A stretch of 42,557 bases of DNA from a virus, in IMG/VR virus record IMGVR_UViG_3300037193_000697, positions 1-42,557 of that record; one strand, given 5' to 3'. The notes beneath the pieces are model-generated. The model had not been told where the DNA came from and did not search any database. It saw only the letters and a list, made by a program, of their open reading frames with translations. A program made the position numbers and the translations under genes. Within the stretch, counting starts at the first letter, position 1. Every line of letters begins with the position of its first letter. Positions 16,521 to 24,390 of the stretch are shown here, piece by piece.

Positions 16521-17423
16521 TCACGGCGCGTTGCCCGCGACCCACGCGGTGCCGTCCCAGTAGGCGTGCGACCCGTCGCGCAACACGATGTGCTGGCCCG
16601 TGGTCCACGCGGTGCCGGGAGTGGCAGCGAGCGGGTTGGCGGACAGTTCCGCGAAGTCCGCAGGGGCGTACGAGTTCGTCGGCTCCAGCGTGCCGGGAGC
16701 ACCAGCCGTGGCACCCGTGGCCTCGACGCCGAGCGCCGTGGCCCCACAGACCGCCTCCGGGGGGGCGACCGTGGTGAGTTCCATGTGCAGGTGGTCCTTG
16801 CTGTCGATGGGGGTCTTCAGCGGGGCGTCGATGCTGGAAGCGTCCTTGACCACGTTGTACGGGCCGACACCCCACGCGGAGCCGTCCTTCGACCGCGCAC
16901 CGGTGAGGGTGAAGTTCACCGCGTCGTTGGCGATGGTGAAGTCACCGATGATGCCGCCCTTGGCGAACGGGATCAGGAAGTAGCCGTAGGCCACACCGGA
17001 GCCCTCCTCGCAGGCAGCCGTCGGGACGTTCGACCACACCTCCAGCGCGAAGCCGGACTCGTCGGCGTCGACACCGGAGTTCACCCGGAAGCCCACACCC
17101 TGCGGGGTGGCCTGCGAGTCCATCACGACCTCCTGCCCGGTGAGCAGGCTGAACAGGTCGGGGTTGACGCCGCAGAACTCGATGGAGAGTTCGTAGCCGG
17201 TGAACGCCGGGGCAGGCTCGTCGAGGATGCAGACGCGCCCCGCCGCGTTGGTGACGCTGATGGTCTGGCCCTCGTCGGTCTGAGCAGACAGCCCGACCGA
17301 CACGAAGCCGTCGGAAGTCACCGTCGAGTCAGGTCCGAGAACCTTCGCGCCACACCCGTCGAGCCGGGTCACGCGCATCACACGTCCCCGGACGAGGGAG
17401 AAGCACTTGCTCGTGTCAGCCAT
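16521..17423 (-). CDS. major tail protein
   Basis: A 300-residue protein. Residues 1-200 have the tube-subunit pattern seen in actinophages: an early RVMRVTRLD strand, TGYELSIEFCGVNPDLFSLL near the middle, and later strands with GxGPYNVV. Residues 225-300 form a separate Gly/Thr/Pro-rich C-terminal domain ending HAYWDGTAWVAGNAP, probably an Ig-like or small carbohydrate-binding ornament on the tube surface. Start ATG with AGGAG 6 nt upstream. It lies before the head-tail connector genes, which is unusual because the major tail gene normally follows them. Confidence 0.85.
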   Translation of the reverse strand: MADTSKCFSLVRGRVMRVTRLDGCGAKVLGPDSTVTSDGFVSVGLSAQTDEGQTISVTNAAGRVCILDEPAPAFTGYELSIEFCGVNPDLFSLLTGQEVVMDSQATPQGVGFRVNSGVDADESGFALEVWSNVPTAACEEGSGVAYGYFLIPFAKGGIIGDFTIANDAVNFTLTGARSKDGSAWGVGPYNVVKDASSIDAPLKTPIDSKDHLHMELTTVAPPEAVCGATALGVEATGATAGAPGTLEPTNSYAPADFAELSANPLAATPGTAWTTGQHIVLRDGSHAYWDGTAWVAGNAP

Positions 17424-17432
17424 GATCCGCTC

Positions 17433-17669
17433 CTACTTGGTCTCGGACTTCGACGCGGCCTTCTTCGCCGTCGCCTTCTTCGCCGGGGACTTCTTCTCCC
17501 CGAACGCCTTCTCGTGGACTTCCGACGGGACCACGAAGCCCTCGCGCGTCGTCCGCACCACCGACGCCGGGAGACCCAGTTCCTCGGCGGCAGCGAGCAG
17601 GAGGACGGCGTTGTCGGCGGAGGTCTCGCTGACGGTCTCGAACTCGGGCTCGGACTTGCTCATCTGCAT
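17433..17669 (-). CDS. small head-module protein with Lys/Ala-rich tail
   Basis: A 78-residue protein: an acidic N-terminal third, a helical centre (SADNAVLLLAAAEELGLPAS) and a C-terminal KKSPAKKATAKKAASKSETK tail resembling histone-H1-like or DNA-binding tails. The ATG at 17669 overlaps the upstream stop (TGATG); a second ATG two codons later is possible. The gene lies between a capsid-like gene and the major tail gene. It could be a minor head protein contacting DNA, but I recognise no family. Confidence 0.7.
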   Translation of the reverse strand: MQMSKSEPEFETVSETSADNAVLLLAAAEELGLPASVVRTTREGFVVPSEVHEKAFGEKKSPAKKATAKKAASKSETK

Positions 17670-18445
17670 CACGCTTCCTGTGTTACCTCGACCGCCGCGT
17701 TGAAGCACTCGTACGTCGGGACGTACATGCGCTCGGCGAGGGCGTTGAACTCGTTGTCGTAGGGGACCTTCTGGACCACGCCGGAGACGATGGTCTTGTC
17801 CTCCCAGATGCTCACGGCACCTGTCGCGAACATCCAGTCAGCACCGGCAGCGGGAGCAGACGGGAGGGAGCCCCCGCCGTATCCGGCACCGGCCACGACC
17901 AGCGACCCGACGCCGGTTTCGAGGTGGTCACCGACGCGCTCGATCGCACCCCGGGCCACGAGGCGCACAGCCATGCCGCGCGTCATGTGGATCACGGCCC
18001 TGCCGCCGTAGTTGTCGCCCGCGTAGTCTTCGAGCGCCGCGAGGCCGACCACCACGTCAAGAGGGGTTCCGGTCCCGCCAGTCACGTCGGTGGCACCGGT
18101 GCCCATGACCTCCCAGAAGCCCTGCTCCACGGCCCGGGAGGCCCCGAGGTCGAGAGACCGGCGAGCACGCCCCTCGATGTCGTCGGAGCCGACGAGCCGA
18201 CACTGGAACAGGTGGTAGATCGGGACCGGCTCACCGATGACGGTGAGGAGGCCATCCTCGGCGACCTTGGTGCCCGGGGGGTCGCAGGGCGGGGTGAACG
18301 CCCGAGCCGGACCGCAGAAGTCCGGCTGGTACTCCACGCCCATCCCGATGCGCTCGGTGCCCTTGGTGGGGGGCACCGTGTCGAGCAGCCCGTACTTGGC
18401 GGGGGCCACCGTGGGTGCGGCTACGTAGATCGGTGCGATCGCCAT
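17669..18445 (-). CDS. second capsid-like protein (pentamer/vertex candidate)
   Basis: A 258-residue protein directly downstream of the major capsid gene. It has capsid-like segments: a long helix after RRSLDLGASRAVEQGFWEVM, a GRAVIHMTRGMAVRLVARG spine-like region and a C-terminal IVSGVVQKVPYDNEFNALAE strand typical of HK97-fold P-domains, but no N-terminal scaffold. In some actinophages such pairs are annotated as hexamer and pentamer capsid proteins. That reading is an inference; a decoration protein is the alternative. ATG with GGGAGGTGG upstream. Confidence 0.68.
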   Translation of the reverse strand: MAIAPIYVAAPTVAPAKYGLLDTVPPTKGTERIGMGVEYQPDFCGPARAFTPPCDPPGTKVAEDGLLTVIGEPVPIYHLFQCRLVGSDDIEGRARRSLDLGASRAVEQGFWEVMGTGATDVTGGTGTPLDVVVGLAALEDYAGDNYGGRAVIHMTRGMAVRLVARGAIERVGDHLETGVGSLVVAGAGYGGGSLPSAPAAGADWMFATGAVSIWEDKTIVSGVVQKVPYDNEFNALAERMYVPTYECFNAAVEVTQEA

Positions 18446-18470
18446 GTGCCACCTCCCTTCCTAGTTGGAT

Positions 18471-18506
18471 ACCCGGTGGGCCAGCGTGGCGACTGACCCA
18501 CCGGGT
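18471..18506 (-). terminator. hairpin after the major capsid gene
   Basis: Perfect 10-bp stem ACCCGGTGGG/CCCACCGGGT with a 16-nt loop, in the 66-bp gap between the two capsid genes. No T-tract. It is placed to reduce transcription past the most abundant product, a common arrangement after phage capsid genes. Confidence 0.65.
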
Positions 18507-18511
18507 CCCAA

Positions 18512-20137
18512 TCAGACGGCGGTTCCGATTCCGCACTCCACCACGTCGGCGGCACCGGTGCGACCGGCGTTGCAGACGGGGAGCGTGACGCGGTGGGCCT
18601 TGCCGCAGGTGTTGGCGACGAGGAGCCCCTGCTCGAAGAACAGCGCCGTGTAGACGTTGGTCGCGAGCGAGGCGGCGTCGTACACCGCGTTGAGCGTGAT
18701 GACGTCCGAGGTGCCCTTGACGAAGGTGCCAGCGGGGTAGATCAGGGCGTCGAACGTAGCCGGGTAGCCCTCGTTGGCAGCGAAGTCCGCCAACTCCTGC
18801 CAGCCGTACACGTACTGGACGTTCATGTTCCGCGCCGAGAACTCGGCGGAGATCATGGCGTCCGTGATGGCCTTCACGTCACGACCGGTGCGGAGAGCGA
18901 GGTCGTTGCGGACCGCACCCCGGACCCAGAACGGGACGACCACTTCGAGGGTCTCGTTGAGACCCATCTTGTACTCCTGACGGAGCCGGTCCCCGATGAG
19001 TTCGAGGTTGCCCAGCGTGGACGCGGCGGTCGAGCCGAAGTTCGGCACGGTCAGCGCGGCAGCAGTCAGCGCGAGGATTCGGTCGATGACCGACACGTTG
19101 ACCTTGTGGGCGTGGGCGACCATCGACCCGGTGAGGTACCGGTTGACCAGTTCCGGGTAGGCGGCGTTGGTCAGGATCGGGGCCTTGATGCACAGACCCA
19201 CGGCGTCGAGCCGGACCTCGGTGAAGGGCGGGCACTCGACCTCGTAGCAGGGCTTCGTGGTCCCGGCGATGGCCTGCGCCTCGGTCTGGGAGAAGCCCAC
19301 GTCGGTGTAGATCGACGCGAAGTCCGGTCCCTTCGTGAAGTTGAGGCCACCACGGCTGATGTTGATCTCGGGGATCGACAGGATGCCGTCGAGAGTCTCG
19401 CCGGTGACGCAGAGGTCGTACAGCGTCTCGGAGGGGGCACACCATCCACCAGCGGCGGTGAGCGAGCCCTTCGGGAGCCGGGCCTCGTTGGAGGCGTAGG
19501 ACAGGACCGACATGTCGTTGCCGTGAGGCTTGACGGTCAGTTCCTCCGGGAACTCCATCTTGAACTTCGCGACACCGTAGTGCTGCAGGTTCACGGACTG
19601 GCCGTCACCGGAGGGGACGCCGAACCCGCGCATCCGGGCGACGAGCGCCTCTCCGACCTCGGACATGTCGGTGAGGTTCTGGCCGGTGGAGAAGTCCGGC
19701 ACGTCGGCGGCAGCGGTGATGGTCACCGGGCTGGGCGTCTTCGCGGGGGACTGGGGGCGGGCGACCTTCTTCGCCAGCGCGGCGACACCCTTCGCCTTGG
19801 CCTTGACCGGCTCGGCAGCCGCCTCGGGCTCGGGCTCCTCCTCGGGCTCCTCATCCTCCGGCTCCTCCTCGACCTCCGGCTCCGGCTCGGTCTGGGAGAA
19901 GCGGTCGCGGAGAGCGGCGGCGCGGGTGGCACGCGCGGCAGCGGCCTCCTCGCGGGCGGTGCCCTCGGCGGTCACGGCGGCGAGGTGGTCAGCGAGCGCC
20001 TCTGCGGCCTCGATCTGCTCGTCGGTCGCCTCGTCGGTGAGGGCCTCCACGGCCTCGACGGCGGCGGTGCGCACGGACTCGGTGTAGGCGGCGAGGGCCT
20101 CTGCGTCGAGTTCGGCGAAGTTCTTGTTGATGTCCAC
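18512..20137 (-). CDS. HK97-type major capsid protein with fused scaffold-like N-terminus
   Basis: A 541-residue protein. Residues 1-150 are helical and acidic (a run near 84-103 of almost only Glu, Pro and Asp), then Lys/Ala-rich, the expected form of a scaffolding delta-domain removed by the maturation protease. The mature part begins near VPDFSTGQNLTD and contains capsid-fold segments (LPKGSLTAAGGWCAP, VVVPFWVRGAVRNDLALRTG and the C-terminal strand after GTSDVITLNAVYDA). It starts with GTG, with AAGGAG 5 nt upstream. The protease is encoded two genes upstream of this gene's leader. Confidence 0.93.
   Translation of the reverse strand: MDINKNFAELDAEALAAYTESVRTAAVEAVEALTDEATDEQIEAAEALADHLAAVTAEGTAREEAAAARATRAAALRDRFSQTEPEPEVEEEPEDEEPEEEPEPEAAAEPVKAKAKGVAALAKKVARPQSPAKTPSPVTITAAADVPDFSTGQNLTDMSEVGEALVARMRGFGVPSGDGQSVNLQHYGVAKFKMEFPEELTVKPHGNDMSVLSYASNEARLPKGSLTAAGGWCAPSETLYDLCVTGETLDGILSIPEINISRGGLNFTKGPDFASIYTDVGFSQTEAQAIAGTTKPCYEVECPPFTEVRLDAVGLCIKAPILTNAAYPELVNRYLTGSMVAHAHKVNVSVIDRILALTAAALTVPNFGSTAASTLGNLELIGDRLRQEYKMGLNETLEVVVPFWVRGAVRNDLALRTGRDVKAITDAMISAEFSARNMNVQYVYGWQELADFAANEGYPATFDALIYPAGTFVKGTSDVITLNAVYDAASLATNVYTALFFEQGLLVANTCGKAHRVTLPVCNAGRTGAADVVECGIGTAV
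19540..19553. repeat. dispersed palindrome copy 7 (GTTCC-TCCG-GGAAC)
   Basis: Perfect arms and a 4-nt spacer, inside the capsid gene (encodes EFPEEL). Confidence 0.7.
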
Positions 20138-20235
20138 GGGGACTCCTTGGCGATGAGAAGCGGGATGTGCACTACGTGCGTACCAGCGTCACCGGGCACC
20201 AAGGCCAACCGGGACTGTCCTACCAACAGAGACTA

Positions 20236-20252
20236 CACACAACCGGGGGGTC
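20236..20252 (-). promoter_or_regulatory. 17-nt upstream motif shared with the portal leader
   Basis: Read leftward: GACCCCCCGGTTGTGTG. It matches the motif at 26184-26200 at 15 of 17 positions. It lies in the 132-bp gap ahead of the capsid gene, about 100 nt before the start, followed by TGTTGGTAGGAC. It could be part of a late promoter or an activator site; no standard -35/-10 pair with 17-nt spacing is clear. Confidence 0.5.
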
Positions 20253-20269
20253 TGTGGGAGACACGCCGA

Positions 20270-20482
20270 TCACGGATCGCGGAGCAGGCCCTTCCCGATG
20301 TGGTTCTCCACGGCGATCTGGATCGCCCCGAAGACGATCGTGAGGATCAGGAGGACCGCTCCGTACTGCCGCTCGTCCATCGGGAGGATCGAGAAGGAGT
20401 CGAGCAGTTCGGTCACGGCGAACGCCGCGCTGCCCTGAACCGCAGTACGGGCAGGGCGGGCGACGACAGCGGGGGTGTTCAT
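20270..20482 (-). CDS. holin candidate, single membrane segment
   Basis: A 70-residue protein overlapping the endolysin stop by 4 nt (ATGA). A polar N-terminus is followed by one hydrophobic helix at about 40-58 (YGAVLLILTIVFGAIQIAV) and a short charged tail (ENHIGKGLLRDP). Small one-span proteins directly after an endolysin gene are typical holins, which collect in the inner membrane and open it at lysis. A longer frame is open upstream, but translational coupling supports this start. The reading could also be a simple membrane protein. Confidence 0.75.
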   Translation of the reverse strand: MNTPAVVARPARTAVQGSAAFAVTELLDSFSILPMDERQYGAVLLILTIVFGAIQIAVENHIGKGLLRDP

Positions 20483-21393
20483 CCGGTAGGCCCCTCTCCG
20501 AACTCGGCGAAGACTTCTCGGACGCCGCGCTTCACGGTCTCCACGTCGATGTTGCCGTCGCCGCCGATCTTCTGGACGATCAGTTCCGCCAACTTCTCGG
20601 GGTCGAGGGTGTTCGCGGAGATGGTCTTCACGAGGTACGCCCCGTCGAGGGTGTCGAGCAGGCGGGCGGGGACGGGCGGGGTCACGCTGCGGTCCACCCA
20701 CCGCTGGTGGGTCACCCCGAACAGGCGACCGTGGATGTCAGCGAGCATCTTCGATTCTGCGGGGGTCATGTCTTCTCCCTGTGGTCCGTTGGTGAGGGCG
20801 CGGCGTACACCGTCCCGGGTGCGGGCGGAGAGGCCGTCCTTCTTGCGGTCGACCTTGCGGTCGGTCCACTCGTAGTGGTCGAGGTTCGAGCCTGCTCCTC
20901 CGTTGGGGCTCCACCCCTCCGCCTCACAGATCGCGGCGGCAGCGAGGATGCCCGACTCGACCTGCTCGTCGGGCATCGTGCCGTCGTCGGGGTGGTAGTG
21001 GTACTCCAACCCCCAGAACAGCGGGTTGCCGTCGAGGTCCTCGACAGTCCCTCGGAACGACCCGTTGTACGTGCCGGACTCGATGGCGCGGTAGACCCGC
21101 TGGTCACCCTTCCCGGCGTGGTTGCAGTTCCCCCACCCGACGGCGGTGACCTGCCCTGCGCGGTGAATCCCGAGGTGGCAGAGCGGACCGGCCAGCGTCG
21201 AGTGCCCGTAGACCAGCACGCTGTTCTGCTGGACGGCAGACACCGACAGACCGCTCATCGCGGTCCAGTGGTGCATGATCCCGCGCGGACTCCACCCACC
21301 GGATGTGGTCCGGTTGGGCCATGTTGAGTGGCGGAGGAACCGTCCACCGAGCCAGTCCTTCAGCGCCTCCTCGAACTCCGAGGGGCTGACCAT
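20479..21393 (-). CDS. endolysin, N-acetylmuramoyl-L-alanine amidase
   Basis: A 304-residue protein with an amidase_2/PGRP-type zinc domain in residues 1-190: GIMHHWTA (zinc His near 41/42) and a late His with Lys and Asp (HYEWTDRKVD, His173, Lys180, Asp182) as in this family. It cleaves the bond between muramic acid and the stem peptide. Residues 200-304 are helical and may serve wall binding or oligomerisation. It is unusual in lying between the head protease and capsid genes, so lysis genes share the late head transcript. The start overlaps the region after a 48-residue protein gene. Confidence 0.9.
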   Translation of the reverse strand: MVSPSEFEEALKDWLGGRFLRHSTWPNRTTSGGWSPRGIMHHWTAMSGLSVSAVQQNSVLVYGHSTLAGPLCHLGIHRAGQVTAVGWGNCNHAGKGDQRVYRAIESGTYNGSFRGTVEDLDGNPLFWGLEYHYHPDDGTMPDEQVESGILAAAAICEAEGWSPNGGAGSNLDHYEWTDRKVDRKKDGLSARTRDGVRRALTNGPQGEDMTPAESKMLADIHGRLFGVTHQRWVDRSVTPPVPARLLDTLDGAYLVKTISANTLDPEKLAELIVQKIGGDGNIDVETVKRGVREVFAEFGEGPTG

Positions 21394-21395
21394 CT

Positions 21396-21542
21396 CTACT
21401 TCGTCAGGGTCTTGTACGAGCCGCCACTACGGATCACCGCTGCCTTGGCCTCGATCTCGGTCCGGTAGACCTTCTTCGTGCCCTTGGGGTCGGTGTACTC
21501 GTAGGACTGCTGGGCCTTGGTCTTGCCGCAGTTACATCCCAC
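21396..21542 (-). CDS. 48-residue GCNCGK-motif protein
   Basis: A 48-residue protein starting MGCNCGKTKAQQSYEY, from a GTG with AGGAG 6 nt upstream; it overlaps the end of the large fusion gene by 11 nt and ends 3 nt before the endolysin start. The N-terminal C-x-C pair plus Lys-rich body (DPKGTKKVYRTEIEAK) suggests a small metal- or nucleic-acid-binding protein. A similar GCNCGK motif closes the 68-residue protein at 30668-30874. Small CxC proteins at this point of head operons are common in actinophages, but their role is not known to me. Confidence 0.8.
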   Translation of the reverse strand: MGCNCGKTKAQQSYEYTDPKGTKKVYRTEIEAKAAVIRSGGSYKTLTK

Positions 21543-24390
21543 CTGTTGCTCCTTCGACTCGGGCCGCGAGCGCGGCCACCCGCTCCCGGCGCTTCTGCCG
21601 GGCCTCGATCGCGTCCGCCACGGCAGCCGCGAACACCTCCATGTTGAACTCCTCGGGCGGTGCGACCTGCTGCACCATCCCGGCAGCGACCAGCGCCACC
21701 TGACGCCCGTTGGACGCCGCCACCCGAACCGGGAAGCCGGGAGTGTTCACCGACAGGGCAGCGACGAGTTCGAGGTTGTCCCCGATCTCTCGCCAGTCGC
21801 CGGAGATGGCCGACGCGCGGAGCGTGGTGATCTGCTCGTCGGTCGCGCCGGGGCGCACCCATCCCGCTACCCAGATGCCGTGCTCGTCGTCACCGACCGC
21901 GACATCGCTGACTGCCGTGGAGGTCGAGTCGTAGTGCTCGATCGCCGCGCGCCAGCGCAGGCCGGGGGCAGCGTGACCGCCGCCGACGGAGAGCACGCCG
22001 GTGCGGACGAACGAGCCGTCGTCGAGCAGCACGGAGCCGGTGGTGAAGTAGCCGTAGTTGGTCTGGCTGCGCGGGGGCTCCACACACACGCCGTCGAACC
22101 CGATGTGGCAGGTGCCCCACTGGGCGATGTGGCCGAAGACCCGGCCCTCCTCGGTGACGGTGAGGGGGGTGGGCTCGGTCAGGTTGGGGTTGCTGAACCA
22201 TGCGGCGGGACCACGGTGGCCCGCCCCGGCGGCGACCAGCGTGACGGCCACGCCCTGCTCCTTCTCGGCGTCGAACGGCATCTCCTCCGCTGCGGCCTTG
22301 TGCTCCCCGGGCCAGATGCCGAGGGCGTCGTGGTGCCACTGCGCGCAGATTTGGTTGATGTACCGGAGGTCCTCCGGGGAGTTCTTCGCGATCTTCTCCC
22401 CGACGAGGACACGACAGCGGTTGAAGTCGCCACCCTTGCCCCAGCCGATCTTGATGAAGCCGGGCTCCCCGGGGCGGGTCCAGTAGTCGTGGATGCGCTT
22501 GGTGTCGGCGGGGTGGGTGATCCAGCCCTTGCCGCGCTTGAACTCCGCCGACGCGGTGATCGCCTCCGGGGGCTCCTCGCCCAACTTCCGGTACGCGCCG
22601 CGCAGCACCTTCTTCGCGGCCTCGATCTTCTCCGAGGGGGCGTCGGTCTGATTCAGCCGACCAGCGGCGGCGTGCACACCGGCACGGGAGAGCGCACCGT
22701 CGGGCTCACGGATCGGCAACTTGTGGTCCGACTTGTTCTCCTTGTCGTCGGACAGGTGCACGATCGTGGACTTGTACCACTGCTCGGGGGTGAAGCGGGA
22801 GGCGGAGCCGTCCCACGACTTGTCGCTGATCCCGGCTGCGACCAGTTCCATCTCGCCGTCGAGGAAGCCCTCGGGGGCCTCACCGAGCGCGACCCACGCC
22901 TCGGCGAACGCGGGGATCGCGACGATGGAGGCAGACGCGATGCGCGCGGAGGTGAAGGTGACCTTGCCCGACTCCTCGTCGAACTCGAACTCGGCGTCGT
23001 CGGCGTCCACGGAGACACCGAACCGTCCGAACTCGGCGATCATCCCGACCACCTCGTCGGCAGTGTCGGACTGCTGCAGGAAGACGCCGGTGCCGCGCAT
23101 CTCGCCGTCGACCCGGGCGATGTGGTCGATCCGGGCGACGGTGACGGAGCCGTTGTGGCCCTCGCCGGACGCCTTCTGCCACGTCAGCGGGACCGGGAGG
23201 TCACGGAAGGTGAGGGCACCCTCAGCGAACTGGCGACCGTCGCCACTCCACTTCCCCTCGGGGGCGAGGACGCCGTGCCACGGGACGGCGGCAGCAACCA
23301 CCGTCTCCTCTTCGTTCTCGGGCATCTGCTCTCCTAGCGCGTACTCGGTCTGCGTCTCACCATCCCATACGGCGAGGCGGTCGAAGGTGATCGTGGAGAC
23401 TTCGGCGGCGGCGGTGTCGATGGCCTGCCAGTCGTACTCGTCCACGGTCTCCTCGGTCATGTAGCCGATGGTCACGTGGGGCGTGAAGTCCGGGTACTGC
23501 TCGACGGAGTTGAACGCGGCGGAGATGGTCTCGTCGCTCAGCAGGGCCTCGCGCAGTTCCACGGCGGGGTCGGCGTCGAGGAACCACACCTCGGCACCCT
23601 CGTCCCCGAGCGTGCCCCGCTTCTGGACTCCGCCCTCGAACAGCGGGCCGGGAGCGGAGGCGGCGATGGCCTTCACGGCGGCGTGCACCGCCTCGCGGTC
23701 GACGCCCTCACCCTCACCCAGCCAGAGCAGGGTCATGTGCTTCTGCTCCGGTCCGACCTCGTGAGTGGGGTCGGCCTGCTCGGGCAGCGCCATGATCGTC
23801 AGGGATGTCTGCTTCTCGACGGCAGCAGTTTCCATGTGGAAACTCGCCTCCTCCGGGTAGGCCGGAGCGAGAGCACACCGGCAGTTGATCCACAGGTCGG
23901 GCCGCACGCCCGGGTATCCGGGGTACGGCATCTCCTCGCCGCCGACGATGAAGGGCTCACCGGGCGGTCGTTGCTGTCCCTCGACGAGACGGTGGGTCTC
24001 GCGTACGTCCCCATCGTGCATCGTCACCCACTCCATGACGAGGAACTCCGGGTCGTTCGATGCCGCCGCGAGGGTGGCGGCGTTCAGGATCGCGGTCGCC
24101 AGCCACGTCGCGATCAGTTCGGGGTCGGAGGTGGGGCTGGTCTCTTCCAGCGCGTTGCCGATCTGGCGGCGGAACAGTGTCCACTGCGAGGGAGCACCCT
24201 GCCCGCCCTCCTGCTGGTAGACCGTGAAGAAGGCGTCGTCGATCTCCTCCATCAGCGCCAGCGTCCAGTCAGCCAGCCCGTCACCGAGGTCACCGACGGC
24301 CTCCTCGACGTGCTGCAGCAGCCGCGCTTCGAGGGATTCCTGATCTCTCCGGCGCTTCGCTGCGAACTCGTCGAGCGCGAGGACGATCAT
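21532..24390 (-). CDS. MuF-like/2H phosphoesterase/capsid maturation protease fusion
   Basis: A 952-residue protein with several domains. About 1-180: MuF-like minor capsid region ending MHDGDVRETHRLVEGQQ and WINCRCALAP. About 195-352: 2H phosphoesterase (LigT/2'-5' RNA ligase-like) with both catalytic HxT motifs, His218 (KHMTLLWLG) and His305 (PHVTIGYM). About 365-505: prohead protease with candidate His412 (GHNGSV) and Ser460 (FGVSVD). About 535-605: DUF6582-like segment. About 612-700: GWITHPADTKRIHDYWTRPG region. About 740-890: conserved protease-associated domain (FGHIAQWGTCHIG, SAISGDWREIG). The start overlaps the portal stop as ATGA. It processes the capsid; the 2H activity is unexplained. 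Confidence 0.9.
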   Translation of the reverse strand: MIVLALDEFAAKRRRDQESLEARLLQHVEEAVGDLGDGLADWTLALMEEIDDAFFTVYQQEGGQGAPSQWTLFRRQIGNALEETSPTSDPELIATWLATAILNAATLAAASNDPEFLVMEWVTMHDGDVRETHRLVEGQQRPPGEPFIVGGEEMPYPGYPGVRPDLWINCRCALAPAYPEEASFHMETAAVEKQTSLTIMALPEQADPTHEVGPEQKHMTLLWLGEGEGVDREAVHAAVKAIAASAPGPLFEGGVQKRGTLGDEGAEVWFLDADPAVELREALLSDETISAAFNSVEQYPDFTPHVTIGYMTEETVDEYDWQAIDTAAAEVSTITFDRLAVWDGETQTEYALGEQMPENEEETVVAAAVPWHGVLAPEGKWSGDGRQFAEGALTFRDLPVPLTWQKASGEGHNGSVTVARIDHIARVDGEMRGTGVFLQQSDTADEVVGMIAEFGRFGVSVDADDAEFEFDEESGKVTFTSARIASASIVAIPAFAEAWVALGEAPEGFLDGEMELVAAGISDKSWDGSASRFTPEQWYKSTIVHLSDDKENKSDHKLPIREPDGALSRAGVHAAAGRLNQTDAPSEKIEAAKKVLRGAYRKLGEEPPEAITASAEFKRGKGWITHPADTKRIHDYWTRPGEPGFIKIGWGKGGDFNRCRVLVGEKIAKNSPEDLRYINQICAQWHHDALGIWPGEHKAAAEEMPFDAEKEQGVAVTLVAAGAGHRGPAAWFSNPNLTEPTPLTVTEEGRVFGHIAQWGTCHIGFDGVCVEPPRSQTNYGYFTTGSVLLDDGSFVRTGVLSVGGGHAAPGLRWRAAIEHYDSTSTAVSDVAVGDDEHGIWVAGWVRPGATDEQITTLRASAISGDWREIGDNLELVAALSVNTPGFPVRVAASNGRQVALVAAGMVQQVAPPEEFNMEVFAAAVADAIEARQKRRERVAALAARVEGATGGM
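23828..23843. repeat. dispersed palindrome copy 8 (GTTTCC-ATGT-GGAAAC)
   Basis: Perfect 6-bp arms and a 4-nt spacer. It falls exactly in the linker (FHMET) between the MuF and 2H domains. Confidence 0.8.
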
